A DNA stretch of 64,000 bases from Pegoplata infirma (taxonomy: Eukaryota > Arthropoda > Insecta > Diptera > Anthomyiidae): NCBI GenBank assembly GCA_963921195.1, contig OY992536.1, forward strand, positions 184,136,281 through 184,200,280, in the 5' to 3' direction. Shown here piece after piece: positions 44,544 to 55,200 of this stretch (positions within the stretch are counted from its first letter, which is position 1; each line of letters starts with the position of its first letter). The notes under the pieces were generated by a model that saw only the letters and a list, made by a program, of their open reading frames with translations, did not search any database and had not been told where the DNA came from. Position numbers and translations under genes: made by a program.

Positions 44544-44939
44544 TTTTTTTTTTTTTTTTTTTTTTGAATTCTGTTTGGGGTGGGGGGGGGGTTTTATTTT
44601 TAAAAACTTTTGCCAGATGAAAATAGTTTCTTTCTTCTGGAAAAAAATTCAAATGAGATCCGAGTTTAGAACAACTGACGCTATTGGTATTTCCATGTAT
44701 TTTGTGTAGCAAAAATGTCAATGCCAAATTCATGAGTTAGAAAGTGTTAAGTGCAATATTTACCAATGTTTTTGATTTTTGTAAACATCTCTGTGAATCG
44801 AAAGTCGACTCTTTTGCTTTCGATTTTTTTAACCTTTTCCACATTTTCGATTTCTTCGACTTTTTTGATAAATAAAATACAACCAAAAAAATAGCACCTA
44901 AATGCTTACAAAAAGTCAAAACTAAACTTTTATTTAAAA

Positions 44940-45190
44940 AAAAATCGACTTTTTAAAAGTTGGAAAAGGACGAAAAAAGTTAAAATGTCGAAGAAAGTCG
45001 AAAAAAGTCGAAAAGTCGGAAAAAGTAGAAAAGTCGAAAAAAGTCGAAAAGTCGGAAAAAGTCGAAAGTCGAAAAAAGTCGGAAAGTGGAAAAAAGACGA
45101 CTTCTTAAAAAGTCGAAAGGTCGAAAAGTCGAAAAATCGACTTTTTAGAAATTGAAAAAAGTGGAAAAGTCGATAAGTCGACTTTTTGTT
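44940..45190. repeat. GTCGAAAA microsatellite
   Basis: About 20 units of 'gtcgaaaaa' and 'agtcgg' variants with period near 9-12, beginning and ending with 'tcgactttttaa'-like complements, so the array is partly self-complementary. Minus-strand frames rich in Phe and Ser are satellite artefacts. 44544-44939 just upstream holds a G-run (44580-44592) and 'cgattttttt' motifs but no gene. Confidence 0.8.
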
Positions 45191-45984
45191 GCGACTATAT
45201 AACCCTACGGTAAAGTTGAAACAACTTGTGTTAAAAGTAGCAAACATAATGACAAACTTATATACATATATCCTCCACACCTTGGAAAAAAAAAATGTTT
45301 TCTAGTGTAAAAGTTCTTTTAAAATTCATAAAATATGATATATAAAATATGATATTTAAAATATTCATTAAAAATCTTATTTTACCACATCTTCGTTTCA
45401 TTTAAATATTTATACAACGTTTCATGATTAATTATATAATGTTTTATAATTATAAGAGAATCAGTCATTATTGTGCATTTGTTTTAATGAAACACCTTTA
45501 AGACAAGGTGGGTGGCAAATGGTGGCAAATTCACAAGTTTGCTGTGAATTCAATAAATAACTACTTCATTATTGGCATTAACTGGAAGACAGACACTTGA
45601 ACAATTTAAACGATACAAGTGTTTGATGTTAAATCATTTCTATGGAAAACAATTTGTATTTGTCAATACCCAGCTTCTTCAACTAACTCCTACATTCACG
45701 CCGTGTGTAATGCAAGTTATCTAATTAAAAGTGTTAAAATGTAAAAAAAAAAAATTATAAAACAAAATAATAAATATCGACCATATAGCAATTATGATAT
45801 AATTGTTGCAAAAAATACATAAAACAATGTAAATTGTGTCAAGTTTATATATATTTTTGCCGTTGTTATGAAATTAACTGAATTATATTAATTTAGGTTA
45901 AAGTGCAATAATATTAATAATAAGGAAAACATACTCTCTCTCTTTATTCCTTAGCTCTTGGCAGAGTATAGTGACATAATATTA
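45191..45984. other. Less repetitive AT-rich sequence
   Basis: After a D-family scrap (45215-45285, 'taatgacaaacttatataca', 'tcctccacaccttgg') the text at 45.47-45.76 kb ('aagacaaggtgggtggcaaa', 'cattcacgccgtgtgtaatg') has no partner in the window and no long frame. Candidate host DNA. Confidence 0.35.
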
Positions 45985-46701
45985 TATTTTGAGTAGGTTT
46001 ATTCTAGCTCGAGGTCATTATTTTAATTACTAATTAAAACTATGATATTCTCATAGAATAATTTTCAAGAAAATTAATTTTCTGATTTAAATTTATTTGT
46101 GTTGGTCATTTTTGCAAGACTTAGTCGACAGTTTTAATTGGTAAAGACCTCGAGCTAGAATTAGAGATGGGCGCTGGTTACGTGAGGAGTGTGATTGATT
46201 TTCATTTCAATCACGTGATTGTGAGTAAGCGTGATTTGAAAAAAATTCTGAGTGAGTGAGTCATTTATTTTGTGCGTGATTTGATTTTTTGATTTACCCA
46301 AATTTTTTTATTTCTTCCCGTGTAAAAAAAATGATATGGTACCAGATCCAAATTTATGTGATGCCATATCTAATCATATCTGATAGTTTATATCTAAACA
46401 GATATGTTAGATCCGAGAAATGGGGACAAATCTCGGATCTAATTATATCTAATTGTATCAGAACTGATATAAGTCTATATCTCTTAATTTTGGATTTTTC
46501 GCAAAAATTTTTTTTAATTTATCCCCTAAAATTTTTTAAAATATTTTTGATACAATTTTATCAATGGATTTTATATAGCAAAAATGCAATTTGGAATAAA
46601 ATAAAATTTTTAATTATTAGTTTTCAAATAATTTAAGCTTTTATTTTTCTAATTATTAATTTTTTACATAAAAAATATAAAATTCATTAAATAACAACTT
46701 A

Positions 46702-47434
46702 CCCAGCAAAACTTTGGTAATGGGTAGTGATTATATAACACATTACCAGGTAATGTATATAACTTATTTGTAGCATTATTTTATGATGTCTTACCAAACA
46801 TTTGTTCCACAACGTATTATTTTCAAGTGAAAAATAATGCATTACTAATAATTTGCTACGTAATGCATGATTATTGGAAAAAATGTATTTCATATTTATT
46901 ATTTCTAAACATTAAATTATGGATGACTTATATTTGGTTACATTATGTATTATTTGAAAGTTTGAAATAATGCATTATTTATAATTGGATGCATAATGCA
47001 TTACAATAACATAAAAAATAATCATTTTATAAAAAAATGCATAAGTTTAAACTAGAGATGGGCTCACGACAGGAAATTTCTAACGACACACACTCACGAG
47101 CATATTTTATCTACTTACACTCACTTACAATCACGTGAGTAAATTTAATACAAAATTACTTTTTCACTACTCGTAACACCTTATATATTATCTTCTGGTA
47201 TGCTATATTATTTCATTTCTCGTAACCTTTAAAATATCATATATTTTACACCGTACTCGTATTCTTCGTTGTAAATTTATGATTTATTTTATACCTTACT
47301 GGTATTCTTTGTGATAATGTGGATGCATTACTTTGAGTCTCATCGCCTGTTAAAATCATCAATGCTGCAATGTATAAAATAAGAGATCCTATACCTTATT
47401 TTATACCTTATTTGGTAATGTAAGTTTTGCTGGG
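46702..47434. mobile_element. CCCAGCAAAACTTTGG MITE, copy 1 (TA duplication)
   Basis: Ends CCCAGCAAAACTTTGGTAAT and AAGTTTTGCTGGG, flanked by TA on both sides. Rich in 'taatgcatta' motifs. Internally at 47055 it carries 'tagagatgggctcacgacag' followed by 'cttacaatcacgtgagtaa', sequence resembling the end of the enclosing hAT-like element. Confidence 0.8.
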
Positions 47435-47693
47435 TAATTGTATGAATAATAAAATAGTAAACAATTAATTAAATACAGAAATTTAAGTGCTGATTTTAGA
47501 TGCAGAACAATTTTGATTCAATGATAGAGAGTCTCTATTAGAGACAAAGCGAACAATTTCAAAAGAAAATCATACTCACTCAACAATAAGGAACATACAG
47601 TCGCTGAGCCGATTGAAACACCTAAGTGCATTTAAAAATTGTGCGAAGATACTTTAAAACAACAAAATTTTTCGTTATTTTTTTATATGTCAA

Positions 47694-48424
47694 CCCAGCA
47701 AAACTTTGGTAATGGGTGGTGATTATATAACACATTACCAGGTAATGTATATATCTTATTTGTAGCATTATTTTATGATGTCTTACCAAACATTTGTTCC
47801 ACAACGTATTATTTTAAAGTGAAAAATAATACATTACTAATAATTAGCTACGTAATGCATGATTATTGGAAAAAATGTATTTCATATTTATTATTTCTAA
47901 ACATTAAATCATGGATGACTTATATTTGGTTACATTATGTATTATTTCAAAGTTTGAAATAATGCATTATTTATAATTGAATACATAATGCATTACAATA
48001 ACATAAAAAATAAATATTTTATAAAAAAATGCATAAGTTTAAACTAGAGATGGATTCACGACAGAAATTTGTTAATGACACACACTCACCCAGGAGTATA
48101 TTTTATCTCGCTTACAATCACGTGAGTAAATTTAATACAAAATTACTTTTTCACTACTCGTAACACCTTATATATTACGTTCTGGTATGCTATATTATAT
48201 ACCTTACTCGTAACCTATAAAATATCATATATTTTACACCTTACTCGTATTCTTTGTTATAAATTTATGACTTATTTTATACCTTACTGGTATTCTTTGT
48301 GATAATGTATATGCATTACTTTTAGTCTCATCGCCTGTTAAAATCATCAATGCTGCAATGTATAAAATAAGAGATCTTATACCTTATTTTATACCTTATA
48401 TATGGTAAGGTAAGTTTTGCTGGG
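47694..48424. mobile_element. CCCAGCAAAACTTTGG MITE, copy 2 (AA duplication)
   Basis: Nearly identical to copy 1 over its 731 bases, including the internal 'tagagatgga' segment. Flanks AA and AA. The different duplication shows a separate transposition and not a segmental copy. Same orientation, 259 bases from copy 1. Confidence 0.8.
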
Positions 48425-49056
48425 AAATTTATGAAACAATTGGAATATTATTTAAATATTTATGAAAGAAGTTCAACTTTTAAGTACCGTAAAAGAACAA
48501 AATTAAGCGGATTTGAATACCTCTTGAACATTTTTGAAAAACACATGGTGACTTTTGTCCGATCAGCAACGATATGTACAAATATGATGCTATTTAAAAA
48601 GGGCCTGCATAAAAAATTCCGTACTACATACCCAATCTTTATATTATGTTCGCAATGTCTTACATGTATTGAATTCAAAATTGTTTCATAAGGGAATCAT
48701 CTGGAGTTTTGTATCTAAAATCATCGCTATTTTAATGGTTTTAATCGACAAAAAGATTATTAAGAATTACAGTTTAAAAATCTAAATAATTCAAATAAAA
48801 TTTCACGATTCATGATTTTGATGTTTTAAAAAAGTAATTTGATCTTCCCACCACTTCAATTCGAAATTTCGGCTCAGATTTTGGTCAAAATGCAACTACA
48901 GCCACAAAATGAATTAATTAATAATTTATTGGGCTTATCAAAAAATAGTCGACAAAATAAAATTCAAAACAAAAACATTAATTAGTTTATTTTGAAAGAA
49001 ATTTCAAAATTTTTTTGTTTTGTTTTGAAATGATTTTTTTTTTGAAATGGGAAATA

Positions 49057-49409
49057 ACACGTTAACTACCCTTGACTACCCTTATCTCCTATTTCCCAGT
49101 ATTAGTGATACGATTTGCTGGGTTTAAATAATTTTGTATGAAAAATTATTTGAATTTGACAATCGTTATCCCCCAATACTGGGAAATAGTAGATAAGGGT
49201 GGTCAAGGGTAGTTAACGTGTGAATCAAGCTTAAAGCTTGATTTACACGTTAACTACCCTTGACTACCCTTATCTACTATTTCCCAGTATTGGAGGATAT
49301 CAATTGTCAAATTCAAATAATTTTTCATACAAAATTATTTAAACCCGGCAAACCGTATCACCAATACTGGGAAATAGTAGATAAGGGTGGTCAAGGGTAG
49401 TTAACGTGT
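49057..49409. repeat. 353-bp palindrome made of two inverted 165-bp palindromic units
   Basis: Unit 1 (49057-49221) and unit 2 (49245-49409) each begin ACACGTTAACTACCCTTGAC and end with its reverse complement. The units face each other across 'gaatcaagcttaaagcttga', itself near-palindromic. Spacers are also mirror images ('tttaaataattttgtatgaa' against 'ttcatacaaaattatttaaa'). Four copies of the ACTACCCTTGACTACCCTTA block alternate in orientation. Non-coding. Confidence 0.85.
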
Positions 49410-50011
49410 AAACTGCCCTTAAAGCAAAACAAAAAATAAATATTTCGATAATTGCAAAAATCAATAAGAATTAAAACTTTAGGGGCTTTCATTATAACTT
49501 AAAAAAGTTTAATTCATGGTTTTTGCTTTTCATTTAAATACTCCCAGATATAACACCAGATCTGAAACTATCTTAATATAGATGCCAGATATTATAGAAG
49601 ATATGACCACATATGTTACGAGATATCGTTATATATAGTATCAGATATAATATATCTCGTTATATATAATTTGATATGGCATCACATCAAACAAGATATA
49701 ATTAGATCTTATTATATCTAATAATTTTTACACGGGTTGTAAAAAAATATTTTTTTGGAGTTTTTTTTTTTTGGTAAGAATATTGCGTGAGTAGATTTTG
49801 CGTGACTAACATGTGAGCGTGATTGAATCTGGCGTGAGCAATTTTTTTATTACTCACGTGAATAGTGAGTAAGCGTGATTAAAAAAAAAATGCGTGAGTG
49901 ATTAGTGAGTGATTCGAATATTGTTTGCGTGAGCGTGAGTAAGTGTGAGTCAGAATCCACTCACGCGCCCATCTTTAGCTAGATAAAACCTACTCTCAAA
50001 ATATTTTGTAG

Positions 50012-50811
50012 GCAAAAACAAATAAAAAACACATTTAAAACCAGTGAATGAGCAATTGAAAACCATCCCAGTAATTATTCATTTGTTTTAAAAAACATCA
50101 ACATTTTTTTTTTACTGTTGTCAAAATTTTTTAAAATAAATAACATTAAAAAATTACGTTTTTTTCATTCTTTTTTACCAACAAATTCAAAAAAAAAAAT
50201 AACTTACGAAAACATTAAAAAATTAATAATAATTCTGTTATTTTTACCAACAAATTCCAAAAAAATAACCTACGAAATCATTAATTTTTAATGTTTTTTT
50301 TTTACAATTTTTTACAATTTTCTATTGAAATATTTTTTTAAAAATTTTTAATAAAATTTTGGGGAATCGATCCCGCAATCAACTACATTCTGGCCAGACA
50401 CTCTACCCATCGTGCCAAAGTCACTTGATACAAACATGTTTTCATAATTATATAAATAATTTTTTGATTTTTTTTTTTTCTACAAAAAAATAATTTGCTT
50501 GTGTAGGTTAAAACTAATGATATCTCATTAAAAAATACCAACAATTAAAAAAAATTACTTACACAAATCATTAAAAATTTAAAGAATAATCAGTAGTTTT
50601 TACTTACAAAACAAAAATAATTGTCTTTAAAAATTAAATGTTAATGAAAGTCTTTATTTTTTAGTGTGTTATTTTTAAAACAAAGAACAGAAGTAGTCAT
50701 TAATAAAAACTGAACATCAAACAAATGTTTTTTCTTTTAAAAACGACTAAACGTAATTTTTTTTAAATAAACTACAAACAGTTAATTAATAATTTTTTAA
50801 GTGTACTCAAA
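50012..50811. other. AT-rich low-complexity block
   Basis: Repeated 'aaaaaattac', 'ttacaaacaaattc' and 'cattaaaaatt' motifs in both orientations; probably one or more decayed MITEs surrounding the tRNA-like sequence at 50359-50422. No gene. Confidence 0.4.
50359..50422 (-). ncRNA. tRNA-like sequence
   Basis: On the minus strand: 'tggcacgatgggtagagtg' (A-box-like), 'ctggccagaatgtag' in the anticodon-arm region, and gcgggatcgattcccc forming a four-to-five base T-stem with a B-box-like loop. The acceptor stem does not close. Likely a tRNA-derived SINE head or pseudogene. Confidence 0.45.
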
Positions 50812-51080
50812 ATATTGAGGGATTATATTCAAAACTCTCTATCTTCCATTTTCACGAAATGACTTGTTGATGGTAGGGTGTTTGTATTTGCTAAATAATC
50901 TTGACAATGGAATCTGATAAATCCTAAAACACGTGTCTTGCAAAAGTGACCAACACAAATAATTTTGAAACAGAAAAATAATTTACTTGAACATTATTCT
51001 ATGAGACTATCATAGTTTTAATTATGAAAAAAATAATGACCTCGAGCTAGATAAAACATACTTAAAATATTTTTTCGTGT
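50812..51080. mobile_element. AGCTCGAGGTC fold-back, copy 2
   Basis: Carries 'aaagtgaccaacacaaataa', 'attctatgagactatcatag' and 'aatgacctcgagctagataa', the reverse of 46.00-46.13 kb. Ends 'actcaaaatattgagg' and 'cttaaaatatttt' are related. Confidence 0.5.
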
Positions 51081-52001
51081 CCTTATTTTTAAGACAAATA
51101 TTGACCTAAAAGAAGGAAGACATGTCAATGGAGCTAAATCATTATAAATTTTCCTTGAATTTAGTTAATTTTCCTATTTCATAGTTCATTTTTTTCTGAT
51201 TGTGAGTGAAAAAATACCGTTATGAAGGAAAGGTTAATAGGTTCCACAAAAATATTTGCTGTAATAGTTTCTACAAAATTAACTAAATTTTGAGAAAAAG
51301 AGGGAATGATTTGGCTCCAAAGATTTTTTTCTTGGTTTTAGTTCATTTTCCATTTTCATATTAGAAAATGGGAAAAATTATATTACACTTAAGTTCATTC
51401 ACATTTTAGGACTAGATTGGGTCCAGACCCTGGACCCATGGGTTCGAGCCCCATGGCACTGTTAACTCGAGACCCCTTAGATCCATTATGGGTTCCCATA
51501 GATTTTGACCAAAAACTTTTGTCCGTTTCGCTCTTCCTTGCTTAGTTTTTGAGATACGGTAATAAGGGGCCTGATGGGGTCTTGAGAATCTTAAAAACTG
51601 GATAACTCAAAAACCATTAATCGGAGGGCTTTCGAGTATATGTTGGCAGTATTTACCGAGATATGTACTTATATAAAATCTCGGGAATTTCAAATTTTGA
51701 TCCGAAATTAGGGTCTTGAGACACCAACAGATATGCAGAGCTAGGCATATTTTACTTTAGTCTTTTTTTTGAAAATCTCATCCTTTTCGCTCTATCTCGC
51801 TTAGTTTTCGAGATATCGCCATTTTGAATTTTTAACTAAATTCTAAGAAGTTATTTACTAAATTCTCAGAACTTATTAACTAAATTCTAAGAAGTACACT
51901 TCCTCAATTCAAAGAAGAGAAATATGATGATGTTTTCTTTAGTAAATTTTAACTAAACTTGAACTAAATTGTTTTTTTTTTTAAATATATCTTAAAAATA
52001 A
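51081..52001. other. Unassigned repeats including TGGGTCC-type text
   Basis: 51.14-51.40 kb repeats 'aaatttagttaattttc'-like motifs. 51.41-51.83 kb resembles the fold-back family of 20.1-20.85 kb ('gataactcaaaaaccatt', 'gggtcttgaga', 'tttgagatatcg'). The phrase 'atgggttcgagccccatgg' at about 51438 imitates a tRNA T-arm but has no tRNA around it. Confidence 0.4.
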
Positions 52002-52289
52002 TTTTTATACCCTCCAACCACAGTATGGGGGTATACTCACTTTGTCATTCCGTTTGTAACGCATCGAAATATCGGTCGGGGACCCCATAAAGTATATATA
52101 TTACTAGCTAACTCGCCCGGTACTTCGTTACCGGTTAGCTGTAAAATAAAAAAAAAACAACTTTATTACTTCAAATTCTTATTAATTTTTAATTAAACAT
52201 AAAAAAAATTGTTAGTTTCGACCTATAAAATATTATATTTTGTGTAGATTTAAAGTAGCTACACATTTTATTTTGGCGAAACGATCTCA

Positions 52290-55200
52290 TAGTTCAAACT
52301 TTAAGTTTCAAGGAACATTAGTGCATAAGGAACAATATGTACCAAATTGAAGCGAAAATTCAAAAATTTATTTTCCCAGAATGTAATTTCCGCGAGTGGA
52401 TCGTAAAGTACCAATTTTAAGTATCTCTACTTTCTCCCTTTTTCCCCATTAGAAGCAGAATTTTCATAGAAGTACTTATTTTAGAATGTTATTTCCGCGA
52501 AAGGATCGTACAGTCCAAATTTCAAGTATCTAGGACCATTAATTCAGCAGATACAAAATTGCCCTACTTTCCCCATTTTCCCCCTTAAAAGCAGAATTTT
52601 CTAAAAAAGTTCTTCTTCCAGAATGTTATTTCCGCGAGAGGATCGTACAGTCCAAACTTCAAGTATCTAGGACCATTAGTTCAGCAGATACAAAACAGTT
52701 CAAAATTGAAGTATCTAGGACCATAAGTTCAGCAGATACAAAATTGCCCTACTTTCCCCCTTTTCCACCCATAAAACAAAATTTTCAAAAAAGTACTTCT
52801 TTCAGAATGTTTTACGATCCTCTCGCGGAAAAAACATTCTGAAAGAAGTACTTTTTTGAAAATTTTGTTTTATGGGTGGAAAAGGGGGAAAGTTTTAGTT
52901 CAGAAGATACAAAATTGCCCCATTTTCCCCCTTCTACTTTTTTCAAGATGTTTTTTTTTTGCGAGATGATCCTAGAGTTCAAATTTCAAGTTTCTGGAAC
53001 CATTTGTTTAAAAGATAAATAATGTACCGATTTTCCCTATTTCCCCCCCTTTCCCACGGTGGAGGAGGAATTTTTCAACAGTATTTTTTTCGGAATGTTG
53101 TTTCCGCGAGAGGATCCTAAAGACCAAACTTCACGTTTCTGGGACCATTTGTTCAGAAGATAAAAAATTTACCGATTTTCCCTATTTTCCCCTTTTCCCA
53201 CCCTTGGAGGCGGAATTTTCAAAAAATTTTGTTTTCCGCATGTTAATTCCGCGAGAGGATCCTAGAGTCCAAATTTCAAGTTTCTGGGACCATTTCTCCA
53301 GAAGATAAAAAATGTACCAATTTGCTCTATTTTCCCCACCTTGGAGGCGGAATTTTCAAAAAAATATTTTTTTAGTTTTTTTTTCGCGAGAGGATCAGAG
53401 AGTCCATATTTCAAGTTTCTAAAACTATTAGTTCAAAAGATACAAAATCCCCCAAAGGGCCCTACTTTCCCCTTTTTTCCCCTTAGAAGTGGAATTTTTA
53501 AAAAATTTCTTTAAGTATGTTATTTTCGCGAAAGGATCGTTCAGTTCAAATTTCAAGAATCTAACACCATTAGTTCAGCAGATTCAAAATTGCCCTTCTT
53601 TCCCCCTTTTTCCACCATAATTTTAAAAAGTACTTTCTGAAGAATGTTATTTCCGCGAGAGGATCGTTCAGCCAAATTTCAAGTATCTAGAACCATTAGT
53701 TCAGCAGATACAAAATTGCCCTACCTTCCCCGTTTTCCCCATTGAAATCGGAATTTTCAAAAAAAGTACTTCTTTCAGAATGTTAATTCCAAGAGAGAGG
53801 ATCGTGCAGTCTAAATTTCAAGTATCTAGGACCATTAGTTGAGCAGATACAAAATTGCCCTACTTTCCGCCTTTCCCCCTTAGAAGCGGAACTTTCCACA
53901 AAAAGTACTTATTTTAGAATGTTGTTTCCGCAAGAGGATCGTACAGTTCAAATTTCAAGTATCTAGGATCATTAGTTCAGCAGATACAGAATTGGCCTAC
54001 TTTCCTCCTTTTCCCCCTTTAGAAGGAGAACTTTCAAAAATGTACTTCTTCTAGAATGTTCTTTCAGCGAGAGGATTGTACAGTCCAAACTTCAAGTATG
54101 TAGGACTATTAGTTCAGCAGATTCAAAATTGCCCTACTTTCTCCCTTTCCCCCCCGTAGAAGCAGAATTTAAAAAAAAGTACTTCTTTTAGAATGTTATT
54201 ATAAATTTAAAGTATCGTAGTTCAGCAGATACAAAATTGCCCTACCTTCCCCTTTTCCCCCATTAAAAGTAGAGTTTTCAAAAAAGTACTTCCTTGAGAA
54301 TGTTATTTCCGCGAGAGGATCGTACAGTCCAAATTTCAAGTATATGGGACCATTATTTCAGCAGATACAAAATTGCCCTACTTTTCCCCTTTTTCCCACT
54401 CAAAATCGGAATATTTAAAAAAGTACTTCTTTCAGAATGTTATTTTCGCGAAAAGATCGTACAGTCCAAATTTAAAAGTCTCCCGGACCATTAGTTCAGC
54501 AGATACAAAATTGCCTACTTTCCCCCTTTTCCCTCTTAGATTCGGAATTTTCCAAAAAGTCCTCCAATCGAATTTTATTTCCGCTAGAGGATCGTGCAGT
54601 CCAATTTTCAAGTATCTAGGACTATTTGTTCAGCAGATACAAAATTGGCCTACTTTCCTCTTTTTCCCCCTTAAAAGAAGAATTTTTAAAAAAGTATTTC
54701 TTTCCGAATGTTATTTCCGCGGCAGAATCGTACAGTCCAATTTTCAAGTATCTAGGACCATTAGTTCAGCAGATTCAAAATTGCTCTATTTTCCCCTCTT
54801 TTCCCCCTTAAAAGAGGAATTTTTAAAAAAACTATTCCTTTCCGAATGTTATTTCCGCGGGAGGATCGTACTGTCCAATTTCAAGTATCTAGGACCATTA
54901 CTTTATCATATACAAAATTGCACTACTTTCCCCCTTTCTCCCGCTTAAAAGCGAAATTGTCAAAAAAATTATATCTTTTAGAATGTTATTGCCACGATAT
55001 GATCCCATATTCCAAATGTCATGTTTCTAAGACCATTAGTTTAAAGTTTAGCAAATTGCCCTATTTCCCCCCCCCCCCTTTTGGGCCTCCTTAAAACCAA
55101 AATTCTCAAAAAAGTATATTTTTCAAAAAATAATTTCCGCGAGAGCATCCAGATTCAAAATTTCAAGTTTGATCAGAAGATACAAAATTTCCCTATTAAA

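Larger units (their letters stand above)
46317..49736. mobile_element. CCCGTGTAAAAA element (TT duplication), multiply interrupted
   Basis: Left CCCGTGTAAAAAAAATG, right AATTTTTACACGGG; flanks TT and TT. Both ends are followed by 'agatatgatatc'-type text ('gccatatctaatcatatctg' at left, 'tgatatggcatcacatcaaa' at right). It contains two CCCAGCAAAA MITEs, the palindromic dimer at 49057-49409 and unassigned DNA at 47435-47693 and 48425-49056. Confidence 0.65.
46162..49977. mobile_element. hAT-like element TAGAGATGGGCGC, host of further nesting
   Basis: Left TAGAGATGGGCGC, right read inward TAAAGATGGGCGC; flanks GCTAGAAT and GCTAGATA, 6 of 8 matching. Both subterminal zones are filled with 'gtgagtaagcgtgat' and 'cacgtgattgtgagt' motifs. 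Its own sequence is short (46162-46316, 49739-49977); the rest is the CCCGTGTAAAAA element and its guests. Confidence 0.65.
45985..50011. mobile_element. Small fold-back (AGCTCGAGGTC) split by a hAT-like element
   Basis: Left part 45985-46161 begins 'attttgagtaggtttattct' and 'agctcgaggtcatt'; after the hAT insert it resumes at 49978 with 'gctagataaaacctactctcaaaatatttt'. A second copy with the same internal text ('gtgttggtcattttgcaag'-type, 'aaaactatgatattctcata') is at about 50812-51080 in reverse orientation. Confidence 0.55.

Noticed and set aside
51430..51465. tRNA T-arm-like 'atgggttcgagccccatgg'
   Set aside because: No A box or cloverleaf around it; the text belongs to a TGGGTCC-type repeat.
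54373..54948. 191-codon open frame in the tandem array
   Set aside because: It consists of repeated units of the Helitron satellite; neighbouring units shift frame and no domain is recognisable.
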